In this document: one piece after another, positions 50,119 through 59,054 of the stretch
Position numbering within the stretch: the first letter of the stretch is position 1
Layout of the letters: each line of letters starts with the position of its first letter
Source of the DNA: Microbispora hainanensis
Lineage (GTDB): Bacteria; Actinomycetota; Actinomycetes; Streptosporangiales; Streptosporangiaceae
DNA: 61,153 bases
Direction: 5' to 3'
Assembly (NCBI RefSeq): GCF_006874475.1
Contig: NZ_VIRM01000058.1
Location: forward strand, 1 to 61,153
Translations under genes and position numbers: made by a program
The notes under the pieces: generated by a model
What the model was told of the DNA's origin: nothing
Database searches by the model: none
What the model saw: only the letters and a program-made list of their open reading frames with translations

Positions 50119-50236
50119 GCGCGAAAGCCTAACCGTTGACGGTAGTTGATGACTGCAATGATCCCCCGGGCTAGGGTGAGTGTGCGAGACTGCACCAGAA
50201 AACCCCCCTAGTGTCGGGCGAGGACACCGCTGGGCC

Positions 50237-50842
50237 ATGCCCCCTCATGATTCGGAAGAACGTAAACCCCCCGAGGATGACGAGCGTCCTATTGATGTGA
50301 CCACCGAGACCCTCGTGGCCGACAGGTCGTTGGGAACGGTGCCCGTCGGGTGGGATGCCGACATGGCCGTGACGGCGCTCTACAGCGCTCACTATCGGTC
50401 ACTGGTGCGTCTCGCCGTGCTGCTGGTGCGTGACGTGGCCAGCGCCGAAGAGGTCGTTCAGGATGCGTTCGTCGCCCTTCATGGCGCCTGGCGCAGGCTG
50501 AGGGACACCGACAAGGCACTGGCCTACCTTCGCCAATCGGTCGTGAACCGATCGCGTTCCGTGCTGCGGCACCGAGCGGTCGTCGAGAAGTACGCGCCCA
50601 AGGGGCTGCCCGACGCGCCCAGCGCGGAGAACGGCGCGATCGGTGAACTGGAGCGCTCGGCCGTCATCGAGGCGCTCCGCGGCTTACCCACCCGGCAGCG
50701 CGAGGCGCTGGTGCTGCGATACTACGGCGACCTGTCGGAAGCCGAGATCGCCCACGCGATGGGGATCAGCAAGGGCGCCGTGAAGAGTCACACGGCCCGC
50801 GGCATGGCCGCACTACGGATGGCACTGGAGCAGTTCTCATGA
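50237..50842 (+). CDS. ECF-like RNA polymerase sigma factor (sigma-70 family)
   Basis: 201 residues. Region 2 (VTALYSAHYRSLVRLAVLLVRDVASAEEVVQDAFVALHGAW) and region 4 (GLPTRQREALVLRYYGDLSEAEIAHAMGISKGAVKSHTARGMAALR), with no sigma-70 region 1. Overlaps the following membrane protein gene by 4 bp (ATGA), the usual sigma/anti-sigma pairing. A TAGTGT at 50209-50214 may be its -10. ATG at 50237 has no SD. Confidence 0.9.
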   Translation: MPPHDSEERKPPEDDERPIDVTTETLVADRSLGTVPVGWDADMAVTALYSAHYRSLVRLAVLLVRDVASAEEVVQDAFVALHGAWRRLRDTDKALAYLRQSVVNRSRSVLRHRAVVEKYAPKGLPDAPSAENGAIGELERSAVIEALRGLPTRQREALVLRYYGDLSEAEIAHAMGISKGAVKSHTARGMAALRMALEQFS

Positions 50843-51519
50843 CCTTCCCTCCCGACGACGAGTACGGCGAGCTGCTCCGCCGTGCCCTGCGCGCGGAGGC
50901 GGACTCGGTCGTGCCGTCTCCCGATGGACTCGAAATCATCCGCGGGCGGATCGACCAGCGCGGTCTGCGCGGCCTGCGGCACCTGCTGTGGCGGCGCGTC
51001 GGAGCGGCCGCCGCCGGGGCCGTGCTCGTGGCGGGCGCGGTCGTGATGATCGTCCCCGGCCTGCGCGACCAGGTGGCGCAGTCGACGGGCATCTCCAACG
51101 CCGGCGACGAACGTGAGGACAACAGGGACACCTCGTCGGTGACCCGGCCGCCGAACCCGGCGGAGCCCTCGCGGCCGGTCGTGATCGTGCCCGTCACCCC
51201 GAGCCCGTCCCGCGAACGGCCCAGCCCGACCCCCACGCCCAAGACGGGGGCGACCACCAGGCCGTCGCCGTCGCCGTCCGATCCCTGTGTCACGCCCACC
51301 CTCCAGCCCGGGGTGATCGAGCCCGACACGGCCCTCCCGCCGACGTGCTCGCCCCCGTCGGTGACGCAGGAGACGCCTGTGGTGAGGCCGTCGGCCTCGC
51401 GCCACCCGTCGTCGCCTCCGCGCAAGACGTCCGCGCCCCCGGTCACCCCGAGCACGGCGGCTCCTGCGGAGGCGGCGACGCCCGAAGCGGCGTCCCCGTC
51501 GCCCTCGACCTCGCCCTGA
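50839..51519 (+). CDS. Membrane protein, putative regulator of the adjacent sigma factor
   Basis: 226 residues: a cytoplasmic ~50-residue N-terminus, one membrane segment at about 54-76 (AAAAGAVLVAGAVVMIVPGL) and a long Pro/Ser/Thr-rich extracytoplasmic tail. No zinc-binding HxxxCxxC anti-sigma motif, so the anti-sigma role is inferred only from the 4-bp overlap and topology. The tail could span the cell wall. Confidence 0.7.
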   Translation: MTFPPDDEYGELLRRALRAEADSVVPSPDGLEIIRGRIDQRGLRGLRHLLWRRVGAAAAGAVLVAGAVVMIVPGLRDQVAQSTGISNAGDEREDNRDTSSVTRPPNPAEPSRPVVIVPVTPSPSRERPSPTPTPKTGATTRPSPSPSDPCVTPTLQPGVIEPDTALPPTCSPPSVTQETPVVRPSASRHPSSPPRKTSAPPVTPSTAAPAEAATPEAASPSPSTSP

Positions 51520-51636
51520 CCCGGCCCCCTGGTCGCCGGCCGGGGGTCCGCGGCCCGGTGGACAGGCCGGCCCCGGCCTCCGAGGTGACGGGACGGCTCT
51601 GTCAGCCGCGGCCGGGTTATGAGCCGAGGCCGGATG

Positions 51637-52371
51637 TCACCAGCGGCCGCAGCGGGACAGCAGGACGGCCGCCGCGGCCACGCCCGCCGTCGAGGTGCGC
51701 AGCACCGTCGGTCCCAGCAGGGCCGGCGTGGCTCCCGCGGCCCGCAACGTGGCGATCTCCTCGTCGGTGACGCCGCCCTCCGGGCCGACGACCATCACGA
51801 TGTCGCCCGGCTCCTCCGGCAGGGGCAGGCGGCTCAGCGGCTCGGCGGCCTCCTCGTGCAGGACGACCGCGAGCGCCGCCGCCGAGACGAGCGAGGCGAC
51901 CGCCGCGGTCGTGCCCTGCTCGGTCACCTCGGGCAGGTGGAAGCGCCGGGCCTGCTTGGCCGCCTCGCGGGCCGTGGCACGCCAGCGGGCGAGGGCCTTG
52001 GCGGCCCTGTCGCCCTTCCACTGGGTCACGCACCGGGACGCGGCCCAGGGGACGATCACGTCGACCCCGGCCTCGGTCATCATCTCGACCGCGAGCTCGC
52101 CCCGGTCGCCCTTGGGCAGGCCCTGGACGACCACCAGCCTCGGCCGGGGCGGCGCGACCTCGTAGCAGCGCAGCACCTCGGCGGTCAGCGAGTCCTTCCC
52201 CGCCGCCGTGACCGTGCACTCGGCCACCCGCCCCGCGCCGTCGGTCAGGTCGAGCCGCTCCCCCGGCCGCAGGCGGCGTACGGCGGCGGCGTGCCGCCCC
52301 TCGGGCCCGTCGAGGACGACCGTGTCACCCGTCTGGCCGGCCGCGTCCGACAGGAACACGGGAACAGTCAT
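51637..52371 (-). CDS. rsmE: 16S rRNA (uracil-1498-N3)-methyltransferase
   Basis: 244 residues, SPOUT fold: HAAAVRRLRPGERLDLTDG N-terminal PUA-like domain, VVQGLPKGDRGELAVEMMTEAGVDVIVPW and the knot with VVGPEGGVTDEEI and LGPTVLRTSTAGVAAA. S-adenosylmethionine-dependent. Located 9 bp behind dnaJ, the common hrcA-dnaJ-rsmE order. Confidence 0.95.
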   Translation of the reverse strand: MTVPVFLSDAAGQTGDTVVLDGPEGRHAAAVRRLRPGERLDLTDGAGRVAECTVTAAGKDSLTAEVLRCYEVAPPRPRLVVVQGLPKGDRGELAVEMMTEAGVDVIVPWAASRCVTQWKGDRAAKALARWRATAREAAKQARRFHLPEVTEQGTTAAVASLVSAAALAVVLHEEAAEPLSRLPLPEEPGDIVMVVGPEGGVTDEEIATLRAAGATPALLGPTVLRTSTAGVAAAAVLLSRCGRW

Positions 52372-52380
52372 GCGATCAGC

Positions 52381-53517
52381 TCAGCGGCCGTTGAAGGCGT
52401 CGCGCAGGCGGGAGAAGAAGCCCTGCTGGCCCGGGGAGAACTTGCCGGCCGCGCGCTCCTCGCCGCGCAGCTTCGCCAGCTCGCGCAGCAGTTCCTCCTG
52501 CTGCGGGTCGAGCTTGCTCGGCGTCTCGACGTTCACGTGGATCAGCAGGTCGCCCCTGCCGGTCTCGTTGAGCCGCTGGACGCCCTTGCCGTACAGGGGG
52601 ATGACCTGGCCGGCCTGGGTGCCGGGCCGGATGTCGATCTCCTCCGCTCCGTCGAGGGTCTCGATCGTGAGCGACGTGCCGAGCGCGGCGGCCGTCATCG
52701 GGATGGCCACCGTGCAGTGCAGGTCGTCGCCGCGCCGCTCGAAGATCTGGTGCGCCCGCTCGACGATCTCCAGGAACAGGTCGCCGGGAGGCCCGCCGCC
52801 GGGGCCGACCTCGCCTTCGCCGGCGAGCTGGATGTGCGTGCCGTCCTCGACGCCGGCCGGGATCCTGACCTTGATCGTGCGCCGGGTCCGCACCCGTCCC
52901 TCGCCCGAGCACTCCATGCAGGGGTGCCGGATGACGCTGCCGTACCCCCCGCACTGGGGGCAGGGACGCGAGGTCATGACCTGGCCGAGGAACGAACGGG
53001 TCACCTGCGACACCTCGCCGCGCCCGTGGCACATGTCGCAGGTGTCGGGGTGCGTGCCGGCCGCCGCCCCGGAGCCCTGGCAGACCTCGCAGACCACGGC
53101 CGTGTCGACCACGATCTCGCGGGTCGTGCCGAAGGCCGCCTCCGCCAGGTCGAGCTCGACCCTGATGGTGGCGTTGCGGCCCCGGCGGGCACGGGATCGG
53201 GGCCCCCGGGCGGCGCCCGCAGAGCCGAAGAAGGCGTCCATGATGTCGCTGAACGGGAAGCCCGCGCCGAAGCCGCCGGCCCCGGCCCCCGCTCCGCCGC
53301 CGCCGAACGGGTCGGCGCCCATGTCGTACATGCGGCGCTTGCCCGCGTCGGACAGCACCTCGTACGCCTGGTTGATCTCCTTGAACCGCTCCTGGGTCTC
53401 CGGATCGGGGTTGACGTCCGGGTGCAGCTCACGGGCAAGACGGCGGTATGCCTTCTTGATTTCTTCCTGGCTGGCGTCGCGCCGTACGCCAAGGGTCGCG
53501 TAGTAGTCGTTGGACAC
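52381..53517 (-). CDS. dnaJ: Chaperone DnaJ (DnaJ2)
   Basis: 378 residues: J domain with HPD (ARELHPDVN), Gly-rich linker (~70-95), and four CxxCxGxG repeats ([32 protein letters not shown]) binding two zincs, then the substrate domains. Co-chaperone of DnaK. The GTG at 53517 abuts the hrcA stop (TAA at 53518-53520), so both are in one CIRCE-controlled transcript. Confidence 0.97.
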   Translation of the reverse strand: MSNDYYATLGVRRDASQEEIKKAYRRLARELHPDVNPDPETQERFKEINQAYEVLSDAGKRRMYDMGADPFGGGGAGAGAGGFGAGFPFSDIMDAFFGSAGAARGPRSRARRGRNATIRVELDLAEAAFGTTREIVVDTAVVCEVCQGSGAAAGTHPDTCDMCHGRGEVSQVTRSFLGQVMTSRPCPQCGGYGSVIRHPCMECSGEGRVRTRRTIKVRIPAGVEDGTHIQLAGEGEVGPGGGPPGDLFLEIVERAHQIFERRGDDLHCTVAIPMTAAALGTSLTIETLDGAEEIDIRPGTQAGQVIPLYGKGVQRLNETGRGDLLIHVNVETPSKLDPQQEELLRELAKLRGEERAAGKFSPGQQGFFSRLRDAFNGR

Positions 53518-54531
53518 TTATGACCCCGCCAGGATCTGGCCGACGTAACGCGCCACCGCGCGCACCGCACCCATCGTCACCGGATAGTCCATTCGTGTCG
53601 GGCCCAGCACTCCGAGCCGGGCCAGTTCTCTGTCGCCCGAACCGTATCCGGCGGCCACGATAGATGTGCCGCGGAGCCCGCTGTAGGGGTTCTCGGATCC
53701 GATGCGGACGGTCAGTTCGGAAAGCCCGCCGGTCTCTCCCAGCAGGCGGATGAGGACGACCTGCTCCTCCAGCGCCTCCAGCACGTCCCGCAGGCCGATG
53801 CTGAAGTCGGCGGCGGCCAGGTTGGCCGTGCCACCGAAGACGATCTTCTCCTCGTGCCGCTCCACGAGCGTCTCAAGGAGCACGGAGAGGATCGTGGCCG
53901 CCACCGGCCTGTCCTCGGGGGGCAGATGGTCGGGAATGTCGGCCACGGTCTCCGGCACCTGGGACAGGCCGCAGCCGTCCAGGCACGCGTTGAGCACGGC
54001 CCGCAGATTCGCGATCCGGTCGTCGGCGATGTCCTCGGGCAGATCGACCACACGCTGCTCGACCCGCCCGGTGTTCGTGATCAGCACCAGCATGACCCGG
54101 CGCTCCGCGAGCGGGACGATCTCCACATGGCGGACCGACGACCTGGTGAGCGAGGGATACTGCACCACCGCGACCTGCCGGGTGAGCTGCGCGAGCAGCC
54201 GCACCGTACGCATGACGATCTCGTCGAGGTCCACGGCCCCGGCCAGGAAGGTCTCGATGGCCCTGCGCTCGGCACCCGACAGCGGCTTGATCTGCGACAG
54301 CCGGTCGACGAACAGCCGATATCCCTTGTCCGTCGGCACCCTTCCGGCACTGGTGTGCGGCTGGGTGATGTAGCCCTGCTCCTCCAGCGCCGCCATGTCG
54401 TTGCGGATCGTCGCCGGAGAGACGCCGAGGTTGTGCCTGTCCGCCAGGGCCTTGGACCCCACCGGCTCGTTGGTGGACACGTAGTCCTCGACGATGGCCC
54501 GCAGGACGGCGAGCTTGCGGTCGTCGAGCAA
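53518..54531 (-). CDS. hrcA: Heat-inducible transcription repressor HrcA
   Basis: 337 residues: N-terminal winged helix ([55 protein letters not shown]) and HrcA core ending [20 protein letters not shown]. Represses CIRCE promoters, probably including its own. The start is a TTG (54531) with a very strong SD (GGGAGGTGA, 5 nt away); the open frame upstream is spurious. Confidence 0.95.
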   Translation of the reverse strand: MLDDRKLAVLRAIVEDYVSTNEPVGSKALADRHNLGVSPATIRNDMAALEEQGYITQPHTSAGRVPTDKGYRLFVDRLSQIKPLSGAERRAIETFLAGAVDLDEIVMRTVRLLAQLTRQVAVVQYPSLTRSSVRHVEIVPLAERRVMLVLITNTGRVEQRVVDLPEDIADDRIANLRAVLNACLDGCGLSQVPETVADIPDHLPPEDRPVAATILSVLLETLVERHEEKIVFGGTANLAAADFSIGLRDVLEALEEQVVLIRLLGETGGLSELTVRIGSENPYSGLRGTSIVAAGYGSGDRELARLGVLGPTRMDYPVTMGAVRAVARYVGQILAGS

Positions 54532-54564
54532 TGTGTCACCTCCCTGTGCCTGGAAACACCGACT

Positions 54565-54591
54565 CTGGCACTCTGTGTTCCCGAGTGCCAA
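54565..54591. promoter_or_regulatory. CIRCE element
   Basis: CTGGCACTC-N9-GAGTGCCAA, a perfect 7-bp-arm (TGGCACTC) inverted repeat with a 9-nt spacer, the actinobacterial CIRCE consensus, 34 bp before hrcA. HrcA operator. Confidence 0.95.
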
Positions 54592-54689
54592 GTGTACGGC
54601 TACCACCCCACCTGGTGCGATAACGCGAAGGGGGCAGGGACAAGCCGGCTGCAAATCGACCGCAAGCCGCATGGCCGACTCTTCACCCC

Positions 54690-55355
54690 ATGCACGAGAA
54701 CCAGAGCCCCCCGCCGGCCGAGGCGACCATGCGGGTTCCCCGCCCCATGATGCCCCCGGCACCGCCCGGCGCGACCCTGCGGCTGCCGCATCCCTTTCCC
54801 CCGCCGTACGCCGGTCCCCGGCCGATCCGGCCCCGGCTGCTGTGGGTCTTCCTCTCCTGGGTGCTCTTCGCCGTCCTGCTGGTCGCGGGTGTCGGCGGGT
54901 TCGCGGGCGGCCTGCTCTCCGCACTCGGCGATGCCGCGCCTGCCACGGTCTTCTCCGGCGGGCAGTCGGTGAACGTCACCCTCGATCCCGCGGACAGGCC
55001 GGCGATCTACGCGGCGGTCGACCAGCCCACCGACGTCCGCTGCCGCCTCGGCGACGGCTCCGACCCGAGGGTACGGCTGACCCGCCCGGCGGTCTCCCAG
55101 ACCGTCACGCTGGACGGAACGACCTGGGAGCTGCTGTTCGAGGCCGCCGTCCCGGAAACAGGCGCCTACCCGCTCGCCTGCGAAGGCGACGGCGTGCGGT
55201 TCGGCGTCGGCAGGCAGCTCACCGGCGCGGCCGGCCTGCTGGCGGGCGGCGCCGTCGCGCTGCTCGCGCTGCCCACCGTCGGCTTCCTGGCCGCGCTGAT
55301 CGTGACGATCGTCGTGCTCGCGCGCCGCTCCGCGGCCCGCCGTCGCTGGGCGTGA
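54690..55355 (+). CDS. Membrane protein of unknown function
   Basis: 221 residues: Pro-rich cytoplasmic N-terminus (about 8-45), membrane segment about 48-75, an extracytoplasmic domain (about 76-175) and a second membrane segment (about 178-210). No family recognised. Divergent from hrcA and 18 bp ahead of the DUF3097 gene, so the two may form an operon. Confidence 0.7.
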   Translation: MHENQSPPPAEATMRVPRPMMPPAPPGATLRLPHPFPPPYAGPRPIRPRLLWVFLSWVLFAVLLVAGVGGFAGGLLSALGDAAPATVFSGGQSVNVTLDPADRPAIYAAVDQPTDVRCRLGDGSDPRVRLTRPAVSQTVTLDGTTWELLFEAAVPETGAYPLACEGDGVRFGVGRQLTGAAGLLAGGAVALLALPTVGFLAALIVTIVVLARRSAARRRWA

Positions 55356-55373
55356 TTTGCTAGCGTTCCCCGC

Positions 55374-56180
55374 ATGTACGGGCGGGACGTGCTTTCCGGA
55401 GACTGGCGGCGGCCACGGCGGGGGCAGATCCCCGAGGTCCCGGCCGAGCCCGGCCTCGTGGTGGAGGACGCCGAGGGCCGCTTCTGCGGCGCCGTGGTGG
55501 CCTGCGACAAGGAGGCCGTGACGCTGGAGGACCGGTTCGGCCAAAGGCGGGTGTTCCCGCTGACGCCCGCCGGATTCCTCCTGGAAGGCAAGCCGGTGAC
55601 GCTGGTGCGCCCCCAGGCCGGCCCGAAGGGGCCGCTGCGGAGCGCCTCCGGGTCGATCGCGGTCGAGGGCCTGCGCGCGCAGGTCGCCAAGGGGAGCCGC
55701 ATCTACGTCGAGGGCGTCCACGACGCCTCGCTGGTGGAGAGGATCTGGGGACACGACCTGCGGGTGGAGGGGGTCGTCGTCGAGTTCCTCGAAGGCGTGG
55801 ACGACCTCCCGGCCATCGTCGAGGACTTCGGCCCCGAGCCGGGCAGGCGGCTCGGCGTGCTCGTCGACCACCTGGTGCCGGGCTCGAAGGAGAGCCGCAT
55901 CGCCGCCCGGGTGTCCGGGGACGACGTGCTCGTCGTCGGGCATCCGTTCGTGGACATCTGGCAGGCGGTCAAGCCCCGGGCGCTCGGCATCCCCGCCTGG
56001 CCGGACGTGCCACGCGGCGTGCCCTGGAAGGAGGGCGTGATCGCCGCCCTCGGGTGGCGGATGGACCCCCAGGAGGCGTGGCGGCACATCCTGGGCCGGG
56101 TCACGACCTACGCCGACCTGGAGCCCGAGCTCCTCGGCCGCGTGGAAGAGCTGATCGACTTTGTCACCGCCCCTGTCTAA
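55374..56180 (+). CDS. DUF3097 family protein
   Basis: 268 residues, conserved in actinobacteria beside hrcA/dnaJ/hemW. Visible: a Toprim-like GSRIYVEGVHDASLVERIWGHDLRVEGVVVEFLEGVDDLPAIV segment and RRLGVLVDHLVPGSKESRIA, suggesting a nucleic-acid or phosphotransfer fold; function unknown. The TAA stop lies in the first copy of a 21-bp duplication. Confidence 0.9.
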   Translation: MYGRDVLSGDWRRPRRGQIPEVPAEPGLVVEDAEGRFCGAVVACDKEAVTLEDRFGQRRVFPLTPAGFLLEGKPVTLVRPQAGPKGPLRSASGSIAVEGLRAQVAKGSRIYVEGVHDASLVERIWGHDLRVEGVVVEFLEGVDDLPAIVEDFGPEPGRRLGVLVDHLVPGSKESRIAARVSGDDVLVVGHPFVDIWQAVKPRALGIPAWPDVPRGVPWKEGVIAALGWRMDPQEAWRHILGRVTTYADLEPELLGRVEELIDFVTAPV

Positions 56181-56217
56181 GGGGTGAGGTCCCGGATCTA
56201 AGGGGTGAGGTCCCGGA
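56176..56217. repeat. 21-bp tandem duplication covering both stop codons
   Basis: Two exact copies of TCTAAGGGGTGAGGTCCCGGA with one base more (56176-56196, 56197-56217). The first contains the DUF3097 stop (TAA), the second the hemW stop (TAG on the minus strand). A local slippage duplication at the junction of two convergent genes. Confidence 0.95.
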
Positions 56218-57418
56218 CCACCGCGTCGGCGAGCAGCCTGCCGCGCAGTGTGAGCACGGCCTGGCCGGCCTTGAACGCCTCCACCTCCAGCAGTCCGTCC
56301 GCCAGCGCCCGCGCGCACGCCGTACGCGCCTGGGGGGCGAGGTCGGCCAGCGGGAGACCCGAGGCGAGGCGCAGCTCCAGCATGACTCTTTCGACGGCCC
56401 TGTCCTCCGCCGACAGCACCTCGCGGGCGTGCGCGGGCGAGGTCCCGGCCGCCAGCCGGGCGGCGTACGCCGCCGGATGCTTGACGTTCCACCAGCGGGT
56501 GCCGCCGACGTGGCTGTGCGCCCCCGGCCCGGCCCCCCACCAGTCGCCGCCGGTCCAGTAGAGCAGGTTGTGGCGGCAGCGCGCCTCGTCTCCCGCCGCC
56601 CAGTTGGAGATCTCGTACCAGCTCAGGCCCGCGGCCGTCAGCATCTCCTCGGCGATCAGGTAGCGGTCGGCCGCCACGTCGTCGTTCGGCATCGGCAGCT
56701 CGCCGCGCCGGATGCGTGCGGCGAGCCGGGTGCCGTCCTCGACGATCAGGGAGTACGCCGAGACGTGGTCGGGCCCGGCGGCCAGCGCGGCCTCCAGGGA
56801 GGCCCTCCAGTCGTCGTCGCTCTCCCCCGGCGTGCCGTAGATCAGGTCGAGGTTGACGTGCTCGAACCCGGCGTCGCGGGCCTCCCGTACGGCCTCGGCG
56901 GGCCGGCCGGGGGTGTGCCGCCGGTCGAGGACGGCGAGGACGTGCTCGCCCGCGCTCTGCATGCCGAAGCTCATCCGGGTGAACCCGCCCGCCCGCAGCT
57001 CCTTCAGGTAGGCCGGATCGACGGACTCGGGGTTGGCCTCGGTCGTCACCTCGGCGCCGGGCCGCAGGCCGAACTCCTCGCCGATGGCGTCCAGGATCCG
57101 TACGAGGTCGGCGGCGGGCAGCAGGGTCGGCGTGCCGCCGCCGAAGAAGACGGTCTCCACGGGCGGCGCGGCGTCTCCCAGTACGCGCCGGGCCAGCCGT
57201 ATCTCCTCGACCGCGGTGGCGGCGTAGTCGCGCTGCGCGGCGCCGGGCCCCAGCTCGGCCGCCGTGTAGGTGTTGAAGTCGCAGTAGCCGCAGCGTGTCG
57301 CGCAGAACGGCACGTGGACGTAGAAGCCGAACGGACGGGAGCCGAGCCCGTCGAGGGCCTCGGACGGCAGCTCGCCGCTCGGGGGGACGGGATCGCCGTC
57401 GGGAAGCACTGAAGGCAC
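56198..57418 (-). CDS. hemW: Radical SAM protein HemW (coproporphyrinogen III oxidase-like)
   Basis: 406 residues. Radical SAM cluster C39-x3-C43-x2-C46 (FCATRCGYCDF), FFGGGTPTLL and the SFGMQSAGEHVL segment. Heme chaperone or oxygen-independent coproporphyrinogen oxidase-like; HemW is the best assignment for this context. The GTG at 57418 restores the usual VPSVLPDGDP start; the frame is open further upstream to 57505 without homology. 3' end affected by the duplication. Confidence 0.92.
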   Translation of the reverse strand: MPSVLPDGDPVPPSGELPSEALDGLGSRPFGFYVHVPFCATRCGYCDFNTYTAAELGPGAAQRDYAATAVEEIRLARRVLGDAAPPVETVFFGGGTPTLLPAADLVRILDAIGEEFGLRPGAEVTTEANPESVDPAYLKELRAGGFTRMSFGMQSAGEHVLAVLDRRHTPGRPAEAVREARDAGFEHVNLDLIYGTPGESDDDWRASLEAALAAGPDHVSAYSLIVEDGTRLAARIRRGELPMPNDDVAADRYLIAEEMLTAAGLSWYEISNWAAGDEARCRHNLLYWTGGDWWGAGPGAHSHVGGTRWWNVKHPAAYAARLAAGTSPAHAREVLSAEDRAVERVMLELRLASGLPLADLAPQARTACARALADGLLEVEAFKAGQAVLTLRGRLLADAVVRDLTP

Positions 57419-57821
57419 GCTCTCCAGTCTGCCGCCACTCGCCCCCTGCCCTCGACGCCCCGATCCGGTATCACTACCGGAATCGTTTTCCACACTCGCC
57501 CACATTCAACACAATATGCAGTGCCGCAGTATCTCTTCATGGGCCACTCGCCCGGCCGCCACGACAAATCATTGTATTTCCGGATCAGATCGCCACACAC
57601 CAGGCGGTTCTCGCGGCGCCCGCGCAAGTGTTCCGATCTTTCCTATGGAAAATCAAGCCTGCGCCAGGGGCTTTTAGCGGCCGCCGGAGAGGGGATCAAC
57701 CTCGCCGAGCGCGTCGATCTTTCATTGACGACGCCGTTTCCGGTCTCGCGTACGGGCCTGAACCACAAGGCGCGCGAAGATCGCGGCAAATAGCAACAGA
57801 TGCGGGTTGTCGGGGGTAGTC
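57419..57821. other. Intergenic region before the CDP-diacylglycerol pyrophosphatase-like gene
   Basis: 403 bp with a low-GC patch (about 57480-57540). It holds an inverted repeat TCCGGTA-N4-TACCGGA (57463-57480) and a TTTCC-TAT-GGAAA palindrome (57639-57651). A 90-codon frame at 57521-57793 has no SD, homology or codon bias. I do not call it. Confidence 0.5.
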
Positions 57822-58700
57822 ATGCATGAAAACGACGAGGCGAGCGAGCTGACGCGGCGCCGGTTCATCCAGTTCTCCAGCCTGGCGGGCGCCACCATAC
57901 TCACGGGCGCGGGCATTCTCGCCGGCGCCGAACATGCGCTGGCCGCGGCTTCGTCGACATGCGCCAAGGGCCCCGATCCCAAGAAATGCGGCAAGACCAC
58001 CGACTCTGACTTTCTCTGGCAGCACAGCCAGAAGTGTCACAGCAACAACACCTGCCTGCAGAACCACGCCGACTACGTGGTGATGGGCGGCGCCAAGAGC
58101 AAGAAGAAGTACGTCAACTACATCCTCGTCCCCACCGAGCGGGTCAACGGCATCGAGTGTCCGTGGATCTGCGACAGCAGCGCACCGAATTACTGGAGCG
58201 CCGCCGACTACTACGCCACCCAGCCTCCCACCGTGGTTCCCACCCCGGTGGCGTTGGGGATCAATTCGAAGCAGGCCAGAGATTTCGACCAGCTGCACAT
58301 CCATATGGCGCGGGCGCGCTGGGAGTCCTGGCACGACCTCGCCGCCCAGGACAACCTGGCCGCCAGAACCGTGGCGAACTGGGCGGACTCGCGCGTGTCG
58401 GTCCGGGGCTTCAGCGAGAAGCTCGGAATCATCCCGCACACCTATCGCGTGCTCGTCTGGCCGGGATTCACGCACGACAACCTCTTCGCCATGCTCAGGA
58501 GCATGCTGGTCCGCGCCCTCGGACACGGAGGGACGACGGCCAAGGCCCAAGCGATCATGCAGTACCAGACGCTGATCGTGATACCTCGGCCCGCCGGCGG
58601 CTACTACATCGTCAACAGCGAGAAGGCCGTACGGGACCCGAACAACCCCAAGCTGGTGGGAACCGACACCTGCGACCCCCTGCTTCTCATGCATCCGTGA
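57822..58700 (+). CDS. Tat-exported CDP-diacylglycerol pyrophosphatase-like protein
   Basis: 292 residues. Twin-arginine signal TRRRFIQFSSLAGATILTGAGIL with Ala-rich cleavage region near 45. The mature part has the Cdh family layout: NYILVPTERVNGIECPWIC, NYWSAADYYATQPP, ALGINSKQARDFDQLHIHMARARW, the last with the catalytic HIH of the HIT-like fold. Would cleave CDP-diacylglycerol to CMP and phosphatidate at or outside the membrane. ATG with GGGGG-TAGTC upstream; a TTG at 57807 is possible. The gene sits next to an integrated element and has somewhat lower GC. Confidence 0.82.
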   Translation: MHENDEASELTRRRFIQFSSLAGATILTGAGILAGAEHALAAASSTCAKGPDPKKCGKTTDSDFLWQHSQKCHSNNTCLQNHADYVVMGGAKSKKKYVNYILVPTERVNGIECPWICDSSAPNYWSAADYYATQPPTVVPTPVALGINSKQARDFDQLHIHMARARWESWHDLAAQDNLAARTVANWADSRVSVRGFSEKLGIIPHTYRVLVWPGFTHDNLFAMLRSMLVRALGHGGTTAKAQAIMQYQTLIVIPRPAGGYYIVNSEKAVRDPNNPKLVGTDTCDPLLLMHP

Positions 58701-58837
58701 CCCCGTCACCGCTCGCATGGCAGCGCCCGAACTGGGTGCGTACGACGCCGTGGTCGCGCGCGAGGCGCCGGCCCGCCGCACTCCGGGCGCTGCCATTGAC
58801 GCCCTGATCACCCCGGTCTACGATCGCGGCAATTTAC

Positions 58838-58850
58838 AGGAAACTTTCCT
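58838..58850 (+). promoter_or_regulatory. AGGAAA-C-TTTCCT palindrome (operator candidate)
   Basis: A perfect 13-bp palindrome directly in front of a TATAAA (58850-58855) and 25 bp before the chitinase-like gene. It resembles AGGAAA-N-TTTCCT palindromes described for a ROK-type repressor of actinobacterial chitosanase genes. Suggests the gene was induced by chitin-derived sugars. Confidence 0.5.
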
Positions 58851-58874
58851 ATAAAAAGCGCTCGGGAGGCCGGC

Positions 58875-59018
58875 GTGCTCATGAGAAGGACCCTCGCCGT
58901 GGCGGTCGCCGCCACCCTGGCGGCCGGATTAGCGCCGTCAGCGGCCCAGGCCACCACCGGCGGCGGAGACCGCTACAAGCGGCTGGCCTACTTCATCCAG
59001 TGGGGCATCTATGGTTAG
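58875..59018 (+). pseudogene. Truncated secreted GH18 chitinase-like gene
   Basis: A GTG or ATG start (58875 or 58881, GGGAGG upstream), a 26-residue signal peptide (MRRTLAVAVAATLAAGLAPSAAQA) and the first mature residues YKRLAYFIQWGIYG, the typical beta-1 strand of GH18 chitinases (usually several hundred residues), which normally continue as RNY or RNF. The frame ends at a TAG right after that point (59016) where a serine integrase gene begins. Interruption by integration is the simplest reading; the rest of the gene should lie beyond the element. Confidence 0.75.
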
Positions 59019-59054
59019 AACCTTCCTTGGAGTGCAAACTTCGAGGAGGCCCCC
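59003..59054. other. Probable left attachment junction (attL)
   Basis: The host gene breaks between the WGIYG codons and the integrase start, so strand exchange must have occurred near 59003-59020. The crossover bases cannot be fixed without the other end. The integrase ATG lies 36 bp after the stop TAG, with GAGGAGG in front. Confidence 0.55.

Noticed and set aside
57521..57793. 90-codon open frame between hemW and the Cdh-like gene
   Set aside because: No SD, no codon bias (low-GC third positions), no family match, and it overlaps promoter-like sequence.
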